Assembly: GCF_001544195.1 (NCBI RefSeq)
Contig: NZ_BCPY01000013.1
Location: 1-49,521 of the forward strand
DNA length: 49,521 bases
Direction: 5' to 3'
Source of the DNA: Tetragenococcus solitarius NBRC 100494
GTDB lineage: Bacteria > Bacillota > Bacilli > Lactobacillales > Enterococcaceae
Every line of letters begins with the position of its first letter. Position 1 is the first letter of the stretch. Below the pieces are notes generated by a model that saw only the letters and a list, made by a program, of their open reading frames with translations, had not been told where the DNA came from and searched no databases. This document shows, in pieces, positions 1 through 8,970 of this stretch. The position numbers and the translations under genes are program-made.

Positions 1-25
1 TGAAAATCAAATACTTTTTGGTTTT

Positions 26-113
26 GGGGAAGTACTCAAGTGGCTGAAGAGGCGCCCCTGCTAAGGGTGTAGGCCGTTTACGCGGCGCGAGGGTTCGAAT
101 CCCTCCTTCTCCG
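26..113 (+). tRNA. tRNA-Ser (GCU anticodon)
   Basis: An 88-nt cloverleaf with a long variable arm, as expected for a serine tRNA. The acceptor strand GGGGAAG (26-32) pairs with CTTCTCC (106-112) with one G-U, and G113 is the discriminator. The anticodon stem 53-57/65-69 closes a 7-nt loop with GCT at 60-62. The T loop is the standard GGTTCGAATCC. No CCA is encoded. It lies 7 bp upstream of a tRNA-Glu and probably shares its transcript. Confidence 0.95.
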
Positions 114-120
114 TATCAGC

Positions 121-192
121 GATCCGTTGGTCAAGTGGTTAAGACACCGCCCTTTCACGGCGGTAACACGGGTTCGAATCCCGTACGGATCA
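121..192 (+). tRNA. tRNA-Glu (UUC anticodon)
   Basis: A 72-nt cloverleaf. Acceptor GATCCGT (121-127) pairs with ACGGATC (185-191), and A192 is the discriminator. The anticodon stem CCGCC/GGCGG closes the loop CTTTCAC with TTC at 154-156. CCA is not encoded. It is followed within 5 bp by an intrinsic terminator, so this is the last gene of a tRNA transcript that begins before or at tRNA-Ser. Confidence 0.95.
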
Positions 193-196
193 TCGG

Positions 197-226
197 AAGC
201 ATTCAGTAATGAATGCTTTTTTTTAA
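197..226 (+). terminator. Intrinsic terminator of tRNA operon
   Basis: The stem AAGCATTCA/TGAATGCTT with a 4-nt loop runs into a track of eight T residues. It ends the Ser-Glu tRNA transcript. Confidence 0.9.
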
Positions 227-315
227 GTTATTTGAGAACTTTTGCTGACAGTTTCGGTTTCGACTCATTTTTTAAATGAAAATAGATTGTTTAGCTTATC
301 TATTAGAATCAGACC

Positions 316-395
316 GTTGCAAGTTCCCGAGAGGATTCATTTGTTTATCTCAAATGAAGATGCCTTGTAACCGAAAAAATATTTTAGGGGGAATC
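316..395 (+). promoter_or_regulatory. SMK-box (SAM-III) riboswitch of metK
   Basis: This matches the Lactobacillales SMK box. GTTGCAAG (316-323) pairs with CTTGTAAC (364-371), the CCGAAA motif follows at 371-376, and GTTCCC (323-328) lies opposite the Shine-Dalgarno region AGGGGGAATC (386-395). GATTC at 334-338 can pair with GAATC at 391-395. In the known mechanism SAM binding stabilises pairing of the Shine-Dalgarno with the upstream strand and blocks translation, so metK is repressed when SAM is plentiful. A variable hairpin (CATTTG/CAAATG) sits between the conserved strands. Confidence 0.93.
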
Positions 396-398
396 ATC

Positions 399-1586
399 AT
401 GAAAGAAAGACGTTTATTTACTTCTGAATCCGTTTCAGAAGGTCATCCTGATAAAATTGCTGATCAAATTAGTGATGCGATTTTGGATGCGCTATTAGAA
501 CAAGATCCAATGGCACGTGTTGCTTGTGAAACTTCAGTCACGACCGGATTAGTATTAGTTTTTGGTGAAGTTTCTACATCAGCATATGTTGATATGCAAA
601 AAGTTGTAAGGAAAACGATCAAAGACATTGGTTATGATCGACCTGAATATGGTTTTGATGGTGATAATGTAGCGGTCTTAGTTGCAATTGACGAGCAATC
701 ACAAGATATTGCACAAGGTGTGGATACATCGTTAGAAGCAAGGGAAGATAGAGAAAAACGGATCAATGCAATCGGAGCTGGCGATCAAGGCTTAATGTTT
801 GGCTATGCAACAAATGAAACTTCAGAGTTAATGCCACTGCCTATTTCTTTGAGTCATAAGATTGTTGCTCATTTAGCAAAATTAAGGAAGACCTCGGAGA
901 TCAGTTATTTACGTCCAGATGCAAAATCGCAAGTAACGGTTGAGTATGATGAAAATGATCAACCTAAAAGAGTAGATACTGTTGTTATTAGCACACAACA
1001 CGATGATGAAGTGGCTAATGAAACAATTCGTCGAGATATGATCGAAAAAGTGATCAGACAAGTAATTCCTAATGAATTATTAGATGAACAAACAAAATAT
1101 TTTATTAATCCTACCGGTCGTTTTGTTATTGGAGGACCTCAAGGAGATGCAGGCTTAACTGGGCGGAAAATTATCGTAGATACTTATGGTGGTTATGCTC
1201 GTCATGGTGGCGGTGCATTTTCGGGTAAAGATGCTACAAAAGTAGACCGTTCTGCAAGTTATGCTGCTCGTTACATTGCTAAAAACATTGTGGCAGCAAA
1301 ATTGGCGGATAAGGTAGAAGTACAGCTTGCTTATGCAATTGGCGTAGCTGAGCCTGTATCTATTGCGATTGATACTTTTAAAACAGGGAAAGTATCTCAA
1401 GAAAAATTAATTGAAGCAGTGCGTGATAATTTTGATTTGCGTCCTGCAGGTATTATTGAAATGTTGGATTTAAGACGTCCTATTTATAAGGATACTGCAG
1501 CTTACGGTCATTTTGGTAGAACCGATGTTGATTTGCCTTGGGAAAAGACAGATAAAGTAAAAGCTTTACAAGAATACGTCAAGTAA
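399..1586 (+). CDS. metK: S-adenosylmethionine synthetase
   Basis: The 395-residue cytosolic enzyme makes SAM from methionine and ATP. Family signatures are visible: [16 protein letters not shown] near the N-terminus, [12 protein letters not shown] in the middle and [17 protein letters not shown] in the C-terminal half. The frame is open upstream to 276, but the true start is ATG399. That start sits 7 bp after the AGGGGGA Shine-Dalgarno embedded in the SMK riboswitch, and the protein then begins [19 protein letters not shown] as in homologues. It is monocistronic, with a terminator-like hairpin downstream. Length and motifs are complete and nothing suggests inactivation. Confidence 0.97.
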   Translation: MKERRLFTSESVSEGHPDKIADQISDAILDALLEQDPMARVACETSVTTGLVLVFGEVSTSAYVDMQKVVRKTIKDIGYDRPEYGFDGDNVAVLVAIDEQSQDIAQGVDTSLEAREDREKRINAIGAGDQGLMFGYATNETSELMPLPISLSHKIVAHLAKLRKTSEISYLRPDAKSQVTVEYDENDQPKRVDTVVISTQHDDEVANETIRRDMIEKVIRQVIPNELLDEQTKYFINPTGRFVIGGPQGDAGLTGRKIIVDTYGGYARHGGGAFSGKDATKVDRSASYAARYIAKNIVAAKLADKVEVQLAYAIGVAEPVSIAIDTFKTGKVSQEKLIEAVRDNFDLRPAGIIEMLDLRRPIYKDTAAYGHFGRTDVDLPWEKTDKVKALQEYVK

Positions 1587-1592
1587 TATTAG

Positions 1593-1684
1593 AAGCTCCT
1601 TATTGATATGAAGTAATGATCTTAAATAGTTAGGATAAAGCCTAACGTTTACAGTTCAGTACATCATTCAATGGAGCTTTTTAT
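1593..1684 (+). terminator. Long branched terminator after metK
   Basis: AAGCTCC (1593-1599) pairs with GGAGCTT (1673-1679), followed by a T-rich run. The stem extends inward (ATTGA/TCAAT), and the interior carries a separate perfect hairpin, GTTAGG/CCTAAC (1629-1646). The stem is long for a terminator, but the pairing is clear. Confidence 0.7.
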
Positions 1685-1741
1685 TATTGTAAAAAAGTTT
1701 GCTACAATGATAGTAAATATTAAAGGATGTGAGTGTAAGTC

Positions 1742-2518
1742 ATGGCGTTTTTACAAGCAAATGTTTTTTCCAATGTGTTGGAAATGGAAGTGATGCTAGA
1801 TATTATCTTGCCACAGGAAACGAAGAAAACATTTGGTACTAATACAAAAGGAACTTCTGAGGACGTGCCAGTACTATATTTATTGCATGGAATGAATGGT
1901 AATCATAGTGTCTGGCAAAGGAGGACGGCCATTGAGCGGTATGTAGCAAATATGGGATTAGCTGTTATTATGCCTTCTACAGACCTTGCTTGGTATACAG
2001 ATACTAGATATGATATGAATTACTGGACATTTATCGCCGAAGAATTGCCTGAAATTTGTCATGAATTATTTCCGCAATTAACGACTAAAAGAGCCAAGAC
2101 ATTTGCAGCAGGTTTATCAATGGGTGGCTATGGAGCTGTAAAACTTGGATTACGAAAACCAGAAAACTTTGCTGCAATTGCTTCTCTTTCAGGAGGACTA
2201 ACAATTGCTGAAGGTATGGATCAGTTATTAGAAATAAAGGGTAGATCATACTGGGAAGGAATTTTTGGTCCATTGGCAGAAATTAAAGGGTCGGAAAATG
2301 ACCTGATTCATCTAATTAAAAATCTAGAGGCAGCACAAGCACCTAAGTTTTTTATTACTTGTGGAACTGAAGATCCATTGCACCAGTCCAGCACTTATAC
2401 AGTAGAAAAAATGCAGGAACAAGGATATGACGTAAGCTTTGAAGATGGTCCTGGAGAACATGACTGGATATATTGGGATCATTGGATTCAGCGTATTTTA
2501 GATTGGTTGCCGCTTTAA
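1742..2518 (+). CDS. Esterase, tributyrin esterase / esterase D-like family
   Basis: A 258-residue alpha/beta hydrolase of the putative esterase family (EstA tributyrin esterase, related to S-formylglutathione hydrolase). The oxyanion-hole region is YLLHGMNGNHSVW. The nucleophile elbow is GLSMGG with Ser126. An Asp in GTEDPLH and the His in GEHDW (about residue 240) would complete the triad. No signal peptide is visible, so it is probably cytosolic, acting on short-chain acyl or acetyl esters; the physiological substrate cannot be read from sequence. The ATG is preceded by AAGGATG at suitable spacing. It stands alone between two terminators. Confidence 0.85.
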   Translation: MAFLQANVFSNVLEMEVMLDIILPQETKKTFGTNTKGTSEDVPVLYLLHGMNGNHSVWQRRTAIERYVANMGLAVIMPSTDLAWYTDTRYDMNYWTFIAEELPEICHELFPQLTTKRAKTFAAGLSMGGYGAVKLGLRKPENFAAIASLSGGLTIAEGMDQLLEIKGRSYWEGIFGPLAEIKGSENDLIHLIKNLEAAQAPKFFITCGTEDPLHQSSTYTVEKMQEQGYDVSFEDGPGEHDWIYWDHWIQRILDWLPL

Positions 2519-2557
2519 TCAAACAGAGGGTTTTTGTTTGTTATTATAAAAATATTT

Positions 2558-2597
2558 AGCCAGTTATGTAGATTTTCTACTTAACTGGTTTTTTTAC
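2558..2597 (+). terminator. Intrinsic terminator after esterase gene
   Basis: The CCAGTTA...TAACTGG hairpin (around 2560-2589), with the inner stem GTAGA/TCTAC, runs into seven T residues. Confidence 0.85.
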
Positions 2598-2717
2598 GTT
2601 TATTTTGTAATGACTAGAATGATTTGATCAATCAATTAAATTTTTACAGAATTTATTTTAAAGATTAATCAACATAAGAAATGATGTTTCAGAATAAGAC
2701 GAATTATGTTTTATCTA

Positions 2718-2759
2718 TTGAAATAATGTTTCTTTTCGCTTATAATGAAAGCGAATTAA
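2718..2759 (+). promoter_or_regulatory. Promoter of MurNAc operon with overlapping cre-like site
   Basis: The -35 is TTGAAA (2718-2723) and the -10 is a perfect TATAAT (2741-2746), with a 17-bp spacer. Overlapping the -10 and the start region, ATGAAAGCGAATTAA (2745-2759) matches the catabolite-responsive element consensus WTGNAARCGNWWWCA at all but the penultimate position. A CcpA site there would block initiation, so I infer that MurNAc salvage is repressed when preferred sugars are present. Confidence 0.7.
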
Positions 2760-2776
2760 CAAAGGCGGTGGCAGAA

Positions 2777-3853
2777 ATGTTAGGTTTTTCGATTTTTTTG
2801 GGAGAGACTTTAACAGAAGATAAGAAACGTTACATTTTAGCAATGAAACAAGCAGGTTTTACGCGTATCTTTACTTCTTTACATATTCCAGAAGAGGACC
2901 CACAAAAAGTCATCAACACATTGCAACAGCTAGGTTTGTTCACTCAAAAGTTGCATATAGATCTAATGGCAGATATATCAAGCGACGGTCTGCAACGTTT
3001 ATCTATTGATCTTAACCAAGCAGGAGCATGCGAGAATTTAAAACAATTAGGGATTACCGGTATACGAATGGATTACGGAATTGATAACCAGACGATTGCA
3101 GCGGTCTCTCAACAAATGAAAGTAGGACTAAACGCGTCAACTTTATCTGAAGAAGATGTGGAACAATTAGCTTCTTTTCAAGCCGATTTTACCAAAATGG
3201 AGTTATGGCATAATTATTATCCACGACCTGAAACAGGTTTATCAAGTGAATATTTACAAACGGTGAATCATAAATGGCAGACACTGGGTTCTAAAATTGT
3301 AGCTTTTGTAGCTGGAGACGAAAATTTACGAGGGCCATTATATAAAGGTTTACCAACCTTAGAAAAACATCGTAATCAACATCCTTTAGCAGCAGCACTT
3401 GATTTGTTCTATAATTACGGATGCGATATTGTTCATATTGGTGATGGAGGGCTTTCTAAAAAAGTTAAAGAACAGTTTAATGTATATTTTAAGCAAAAAA
3501 AGATGTTACTTGAAGTTGATTTATTGTTAGATTCTTATCGTGCGCTTGTCCTTGGTGAGCATACCAATCGAATTGATGAAGCACAAGATGTTATCCGAAG
3601 CCAAGAATCAAGAAGAAACAACCGTCAAACGATTGAAGCGGAAAATAATCAGTTGCGAGATCAAGGTTCTGTTACTATAGACAATAAAAATTATCAGCGA
3701 TATATGGGAGAGATGCAGATAACAAAACGTAAGTTGCCGGCAGATAAAAAAGTGAATGTAGTGGCAAAAATTACAAAAAAAGATCGAGAGCTAGTGCATT
3801 ATATTGGGTCAGGTTGTCGTTTTGAATTAAGGGAAGGCAGGAAAAGATATTGA
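2777..3853 (+). CDS. mupG: 6-phospho-N-acetylmuramidase (DUF871 family, MupG)
   Basis: A 358-residue DUF871 protein. It opens with [19 protein letters not shown] and has the TIM-barrel-like motifs [11 protein letters not shown] and [11 protein letters not shown], plus [19 protein letters not shown], which is typical of the family. Characterised MupG hydrolyses MurNAc-6P-GlcNAc, the phosphorylated disaccharide released from peptidoglycan, in the cytosol. The frame is open upstream from 2681, but ATG2777 has AAAGGCGGTGG six bases before it and lies downstream of the mapped -10, so it is the start. It is the first gene of the MurNAc operon, and its stop overlaps the murQ start. Confidence 0.85.
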   Translation: MLGFSIFLGETLTEDKKRYILAMKQAGFTRIFTSLHIPEEDPQKVINTLQQLGLFTQKLHIDLMADISSDGLQRLSIDLNQAGACENLKQLGITGIRMDYGIDNQTIAAVSQQMKVGLNASTLSEEDVEQLASFQADFTKMELWHNYYPRPETGLSSEYLQTVNHKWQTLGSKIVAFVAGDENLRGPLYKGLPTLEKHRNQHPLAAALDLFYNYGCDIVHIGDGGLSKKVKEQFNVYFKQKKMLLEVDLLLDSYRALVLGEHTNRIDEAQDVIRSQESRRNNRQTIEAENNQLRDQGSVTIDNKNYQRYMGEMQITKRKLPADKKVNVVAKITKKDRELVHYIGSGCRFELREGRKRY

Positions 3854-4740
3854 GTGAATTAGAAAAATTAGCAACAGAAACGAGAAATCAAAGAACGATG
3901 GCTTTGGATGATATGGACATCATGGAAGTATTACAGACCATGAACGACGAGGATAAAAATGTGCCTTTGGCTATCGAAAAAGCACTACCACAAATAAAAA
4001 ACGTTATTGAACAAATTATACAAACATTTAGAAAAAAAGGAAGGCTTTTTTACATTGGTGCTGGTACCAGCGGACGTTTAGGAGTGCTTGATGCGGCAGA
4101 ATGTGTGCCAACCTTTGGAACTGAGCCAGAAATGGTACAAGGCTTGATTGCGGGTGGGATGAAAGCAATGACAGTTGCTGTTGAAGGAGCAGAAGATTCC
4201 CAAGAGCTGGCAAAAGAAGATTTATCTAAAGCTTTATTAAGCCAAGATGATATTGTTGTAGGAATTGCTGCCAGTGGTCGTACGCCTTATGTGATTGGCG
4301 GGTTGGATTATGCCAAAGAAGTGGGAGCTACGACAGCTTCATTAGCATGTAACAAAAAGGCTCAAATTAGCCAGCATGCGCAGTTTCCTATTGAAGTTGA
4401 AGTCGGTCCTGAAATTTTGACAGGTTCTACTCGGTTAAAATCTGGGACCGCCCAAAAGCTAGTGTTAAATATGCTTTCGACAGTTTCGATGATTGGCATT
4501 GGAAAAGTATATAAAAATTTGATGGTGGATGTCCGACCTACCAACGAAAAATTGGTGGAAAGATCTAAACGAATTATTATGCAGGCAACGGATTGTAGCT
4601 ATGAGCAAGCAGATCAAACTTTTTACCGCGCAGAAGAAAATGTAAAACTGGCCATCGTTATGATTTTGACCGGAGCAGATAAAAATGAAGCAAAAGAAAA
4701 ATTGATTGCAGGCAACGGTTTTGTCAGAAATACACTTTAA
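3850..4740 (+). CDS. murQ: N-acetylmuramic acid 6-phosphate etherase
   Basis: A 296-residue SIS-domain enzyme that cleaves the lactyl ether of MurNAc-6P, giving GlcNAc-6P and D-lactate in the cytosol. It begins [22 protein letters not shown], with [21 protein letters not shown] at about residues 70-90 and a helical C-terminal domain ending [12 protein letters not shown], all typical of MurQ. The start codon is TTG (3850), which shares bases with the TGA of mupG (TTGA), with AGGAAA a few bases upstream. This predicts translational coupling. It is complete and followed by murP after 15 bp. Confidence 0.95.
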   Translation: MSELEKLATETRNQRTMALDDMDIMEVLQTMNDEDKNVPLAIEKALPQIKNVIEQIIQTFRKKGRLFYIGAGTSGRLGVLDAAECVPTFGTEPEMVQGLIAGGMKAMTVAVEGAEDSQELAKEDLSKALLSQDDIVVGIAASGRTPYVIGGLDYAKEVGATTASLACNKKAQISQHAQFPIEVEVGPEILTGSTRLKSGTAQKLVLNMLSTVSMIGIGKVYKNLMVDVRPTNEKLVERSKRIIMQATDCSYEQADQTFYRAEENVKLAIVMILTGADKNEAKEKLIAGNGFVRNTL

Positions 4741-4755
4741 AAAGGAGGAGAAAAA

Positions 4756-6225
4756 ATGGCAGATAAAATTACCAGATTAGCAGAAGAAATTTATGAACAC
4801 GTCGGTGGCGTGAACAATGTTAATAAAATCGTTAATTGTATGACCCGTATCCGCATGGGCGTTATTGATGATAGTAAGCTAGATATTGATGGACTAAAAG
4901 CGATTGATGGAGTTATGGGTGTTGTTGAAGATGAAACCCTGCAAATTGTACTGGGACCAGGAACTGTGAGCAAAGTTGCTCAAAAAATGGCAGACATGGC
5001 TGGAGTAGAATTAGGAGAAGAACGCCCGGATGGAACCTCTGTGGAAGAATCTCCTGCAAAAGAAACGACAAGCGGAAAAGATGATGTGAATGCTAAAGCA
5101 AAAGAAGTTCATGCACAAGTGAAAAAGAAAAACCAAAAACCTTGGTCAAAGGTATTAAAATCAATCGCTAATATCTTTGTACCACTCATTCCCGCTTTTG
5201 TTGGTGCCGGCATTATTGGCGGAATTGCCTCTGTTTTAACGAATATGCTAGAAGCTGGAACGATTGCTGGAGACGCTTGGGTCAATATTGTAAGTGTTGG
5301 TTCGATTATTCAAAGTGGTGTATTTACTTACTTAGTTATTTACGTGGGGATTAATGCTGCACGTGAATTCGGTGCGTCTCCTAGTTTAGGTGGAGTTATT
5401 GGTGGTGTCACCATGCTAACCGGTATGAGTGAAGATCTGCCGCTTCCTAATATTTTTACGGGTGAACCGTTAGCTGGAGGTCAAGGTGGTGTGATCGGTG
5501 TCATTATTGCGGTTTTCTTGATGGCACAAGTGGAAAAATGGCTACACAAAATAGTGCCAGATGCCGTTGATATTATCGTGACACCAGTACTTACGCTAGC
5601 TGCTATGGGTGTCGTTACGATCTTCTTTATCATGCCCTTGGCTGGTTGGATTTCTGATGGTCTTGTAGGAGGTATTAGTTGGGTTCTAAGCGTAGGCGGT
5701 GCCTTTGCTGGTTTTGTCTTAGGAGCTTTATTCTTGCCAATGGTCATGTTTGGTTTACATCAAATTTTGACCCCAATCCATCTTCAATTGATTGAGACCT
5801 ATGGGAGTACAACTCTATTGCCGATTTTAGCTATGGCTGGTGCAGGACAAGTAGGGGCAGCTATCGCTTTATGGATACGTTGTCGCAATAACAAAAAATT
5901 AACAGAGATGATTAAAGGGGCATTACCGGTTGGTATTTTGGGGATTGGTGAACCTTTGATTTATGGAGTAACCTTGCCTTTAGGAAGACCATTTATCACG
6001 GCTTGCTTAGGAGGCGGTATCGGTGGCGCTGTTGTTGGTTTGTTAGGTGGTGTTGGTTCGATTTCCATTGGGCCTAGCGGACTCGCGTTAATTCCATTAA
6101 TTGCCGGAGGAACTACACCGATGCTTAATTATGTGATTAGTTTAATTGCAGGCTATATTGGCGGATTTGTATTAACTTATTTCTTTGGCACCAATGAAGA
6201 TATTCGAGAAGGGAACATTATATGA
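4756..6225 (+). CDS. murP: PTS EIIBC component, MurNAc type
   Basis: A 489-residue sugar permease of the glucose/sucrose PTS family. The EIIB domain is at residues 1-90 with the phosphocysteine C28 in the motif NCMTRIRM. A charged linker (about 100-135) leads into a multi-span EIIC domain containing GIGEPLIYGVTLPLGRPF. No EIIA domain is present, as in MurP proteins that borrow EIIA-Glc. It should import MurNAc, or in MupG organisms the disaccharide MurNAc-GlcNAc, as the 6-phosphate. The Shine-Dalgarno AAAGGAGGAG is strong. Substrate assignment rests on its position between murQ and the pbp4b/murR genes. Confidence 0.88.
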   Translation: MADKITRLAEEIYEHVGGVNNVNKIVNCMTRIRMGVIDDSKLDIDGLKAIDGVMGVVEDETLQIVLGPGTVSKVAQKMADMAGVELGEERPDGTSVEESPAKETTSGKDDVNAKAKEVHAQVKKKNQKPWSKVLKSIANIFVPLIPAFVGAGIIGGIASVLTNMLEAGTIAGDAWVNIVSVGSIIQSGVFTYLVIYVGINAAREFGASPSLGGVIGGVTMLTGMSEDLPLPNIFTGEPLAGGQGGVIGVIIAVFLMAQVEKWLHKIVPDAVDIIVTPVLTLAAMGVVTIFFIMPLAGWISDGLVGGISWVLSVGGAFAGFVLGALFLPMVMFGLHQILTPIHLQLIETYGSTTLLPILAMAGAGQVGAAIALWIRCRNNKKLTEMIKGALPVGILGIGEPLIYGVTLPLGRPFITACLGGGIGGAVVGLLGGVGSISIGPSGLALIPLIAGGTTPMLNYVISLIAGYIGGFVLTYFFGTNEDIREGNII

Positions 6226-6851
6226 GAAAAGCTGTTATTTTTGACGTGGATGGAGTTATCGTTTTTTCTGAAAAGGTATATCAACAACGACGAGCTCTCT
6301 TCTTTGAAAAAAATGGCTTATCCGTACCTCAAAAGGTACAAGAACGTTTTGTCGGGTCAAATGCGCAAGATATGTTTGAGCAACTGATACCCGACGATAG
6401 AAGAAAGCGCGAAGAGTTACTTCAGGCCTATAAAGAGTTTCGTCAACATTATCCGATTGATTATAAAGAGATGTTTAATCCTGACATCTTACCAACATTA
6501 AATGGTTTAGTAAATAGAGGCTTACGTTTGGCAGTAGCCTCTTCTGGTCCATTAAAAAATATCTATCGTATACTAGAAGTAAATCAGATCAAAGATTATT
6601 TTGAATTAGTTACAAGTGGCGAAATGTTTGCCCGCAGTAAACCGAATCCAGAAATTTATCAGTATACAGTGTCTCATCTTGAGTTACAGCCTAGTGAATG
6701 CTTAGTTATTGAAGATTCAGCACTTGGTATCGAAGCTGCTCGCCGCGCAAATTTATCTGTAGCAGCTTTAAAAAGTCACCAATTTGTGATTGATCAGTCG
6801 CAAGCCACATATCACATTGACTCGACCAAGCAGTTGTTGACTTTAGTTTAA
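6222..6851 (+). CDS. HAD-superfamily phosphatase / beta-phosphoglucomutase-like
   Basis: A 209-residue HAD hydrolase with a cap domain. Motif I is FDVDGV (nucleophile D8, acid/base D10), motif II is VASSG, motif III is the Lys in SKPNP, and motif IV is VIEDSALGIEAA. It overlaps murP by ATGA, so it is translationally coupled and part of the MurNAc operon. Its substrate is not evident. A sugar-phosphate phosphatase that relieves accumulation of MurNAc-6P or GlcNAc-6P, or a mutase, would fit the neighbourhood, but this is inference. It is not a standard member of the E. coli murQP cluster. Confidence 0.8.
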   Translation: MRKAVIFDVDGVIVFSEKVYQQRRALFFEKNGLSVPQKVQERFVGSNAQDMFEQLIPDDRRKREELLQAYKEFRQHYPIDYKEMFNPDILPTLNGLVNRGLRLAVASSGPLKNIYRILEVNQIKDYFELVTSGEMFARSKPNPEIYQYTVSHLELQPSECLVIEDSALGIEAARRANLSVAALKSHQFVIDQSQATYHIDSTKQLLTLV

Positions 6852-6935
6852 ATGTAAGCAGACGTTTTGGTTTAATAAAACAATACCTTTAGCACTTTTG
6901 AAATCGGATATAAAAAAGAGAGAAGGTATCTCAAT

Positions 6936-8840
6936 ATGAAAAAGTGTGGAAAAAAACTCATTATGCCTTGTGTAGTATTCGGTATTTTATTTTTTACCAG
7001 CGCATGTGTACTACAAGATAAAACGGATGTGAAAAAAATTAGTAGCCCTAAAGGTTCTTATCAGCTTAGTCAGACTTATCCAATCAAAGCAACGGATGAA
7101 GCGTTTGACAGTTCACTTTTGACAAATCAGATGGCGTCATTTTATGGGTATGAAGGACAAGGGGAGTTATTATTAAAAACGAACGACAAAAAAGCATTCA
7201 AGATCTATGTAAATGGTGAGGAGGTATTTGCTGATTTGTCGAATCAAAAGTGGCAGCAGGTTGATATTTCGGAATTTACAAAAAATGGAGACAACAATTT
7301 ACAAGTCAGCCAAGTTGAAAATAACAACAAAGCAAAAATGAATGTAAAAGTTCCTTACCCGGTTTTAAAGGATAAGACTGAAGATTATACTGAAAACGAT
7401 AATTTCAAACTAATTGATCAACTTATTAATGCAGAAATCAAAAATGGTTTTACATCAGCACAATTAGTGGTAACGAAAAATGGTAAGATCGTTAAATCTA
7501 GTGCTTATGGGAATATAAGCGCCTATGACCTACAAGGTAATCCCCAAAAAGATGGTAAAAAAGTAACTGAAAATACTTTGTATGATTTAGCTAGTAACAC
7601 AAAAATGTATGCGACCAATTATGCGATCCAAAAGTTAGTTTCAGACGGAGATTTAGCTATCGATCAGAAAGTTAGTGATTTTTTTCCTGATTTTAAGGAT
7701 AAAAAGTCAGATAAAATAAAAGGGAAAAATGAATTAACTGTAAAAGAAATACTAGAACACCAAGCAGGGTTCCCGGCAGATCCACAGTATCATAATAAAA
7801 ACTATGATCCTGATGCAGATGATTTATCTAGTCCTGATGCTAATAAAAAGTTATATACTCAAGATCGAAACGAAGTTATGGAAAAAATTATTGCCACACC
7901 TTTAGAATATGAACCTGGAACAAAGACAATGTATTCAGATGTTGATTACATGCTACTTGGTTTTATTATTGAACAAGTAACAGGACAACGTTTGGACAAA
8001 TACATGAGCAAAAATTACTATCAACCACTGAAATTACAACATACGACTTTTAACCCTTTGGAACATAATTTTACAAAAGAACAAATTGCTGCAACTGAAA
8101 TACATGGTAATACTAGAGATGGTGCGATCGATTTTGATAATATCCGGGAAAATACTGTGCAAGGTGAAGTACATGATGAAAAAGCATTCTATTCTATGGG
8201 AGGCATTAGCGGGCATGCAGGGTTATTTGCAAACGCAAAAGATCTAGCGGTGTTAACTCAAATTACTTTGAATCGAGGCGGTTATGGGGACCAACAGTTT
8301 TTTGATGAAGATACGATGGATCAGTTTATTAAAGCTAAAGATACTGATCCAAGCTTTGGTTTAGGTTGGCGCCGTAAAGGACAACATCTATATTCTTGGG
8401 CATTTTCTCCTTTAGCAGATACTAGTACTATCGGACATACTGGCTGGACGGGGACACTAACAGTGATTGATCCAATCAATCATATGTCTGTCATATTACT
8501 AACAAATACTAAAAACTCTCCAGTTATTGATAATAAAGAAGATCCCAATGACTTTGTTGGAGATCACTTTTTAACGGGGCAGTATGGTTTAATAGCAACC
8601 CTGGCTTTTGATAGTCATAAAAAAGATAACTCTGCAGCTAATAATGCCAAGTTAGTGGATATGGTGATTGCTAAATATCGTTACATGAAGGCAAATAAAA
8701 AAGACCAAACTTCAGCTGATTATGCGCAGCTGCAATCTTTACTTGACGTAGTGAATGAACGTAAGAATAGTAAGGAAATTATTGATTTTATGAAGACTAA
8801 ACAGTTTAAACAAATGAATGAATTTGTTTCTAATGGTTAA
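6936..8840 (+). CDS. pbp4b: Serine hydrolase, beta-lactamase/PBP4B (YfeW)-like, lipid-anchored or secreted
   Basis: A 634-residue class C beta-lactamase-fold protein. The N-terminus has a basic-hydrophobic signal segment with a possible but poor lipobox (FTSAC, Cys24). An N-terminal beta domain of about 100 residues precedes the hydrolase domain. SNTK within DLASNTKMYATNY supplies the SxxK nucleophile, YSDVDY the YxN-like tyrosine motif, and GHTGWTG the H/KTG-like motif. The sequence DLASNTKMYATN is characteristic of E. coli YfeW, which also sits beside murQP. It probably trims exported or recycled muropeptides or hydrolyses D-Ala peptides. ATG6936 has AGAAGG upstream. Confidence 0.82.
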   Translation: MKKCGKKLIMPCVVFGILFFTSACVLQDKTDVKKISSPKGSYQLSQTYPIKATDEAFDSSLLTNQMASFYGYEGQGELLLKTNDKKAFKIYVNGEEVFADLSNQKWQQVDISEFTKNGDNNLQVSQVENNNKAKMNVKVPYPVLKDKTEDYTENDNFKLIDQLINAEIKNGFTSAQLVVTKNGKIVKSSAYGNISAYDLQGNPQKDGKKVTENTLYDLASNTKMYATNYAIQKLVSDGDLAIDQKVSDFFPDFKDKKSDKIKGKNELTVKEILEHQAGFPADPQYHNKNYDPDADDLSSPDANKKLYTQDRNEVMEKIIATPLEYEPGTKTMYSDVDYMLLGFIIEQVTGQRLDKYMSKNYYQPLKLQHTTFNPLEHNFTKEQIAATEIHGNTRDGAIDFDNIRENTVQGEVHDEKAFYSMGGISGHAGLFANAKDLAVLTQITLNRGGYGDQQFFDEDTMDQFIKAKDTDPSFGLGWRRKGQHLYSWAFSPLADTSTIGHTGWTGTLTVIDPINHMSVILLTNTKNSPVIDNKEDPNDFVGDHFLTGQYGLIATLAFDSHKKDNSAANNAKLVDMVIAKYRYMKANKKDQTSADYAQLQSLLDVVNERKNSKEIIDFMKTKQFKQMNEFVSNG

Positions 8841-8970
8841 ATAGTTATAAAAAGATATAAGAAATAGCGTTTCTATTTGTTGTTTGTTTTCTTTTTATAA
8901 GTGATAATTTGGTGTTAAGGCGTGTGACATCGCAGTAAGAATTTAGTAGGATAAGTTGAGGAATAAAGAA

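Noticed and set aside
276-398. N-terminal extension of metK
   Set aside because: This segment is the SMK riboswitch; the real start follows its Shine-Dalgarno.
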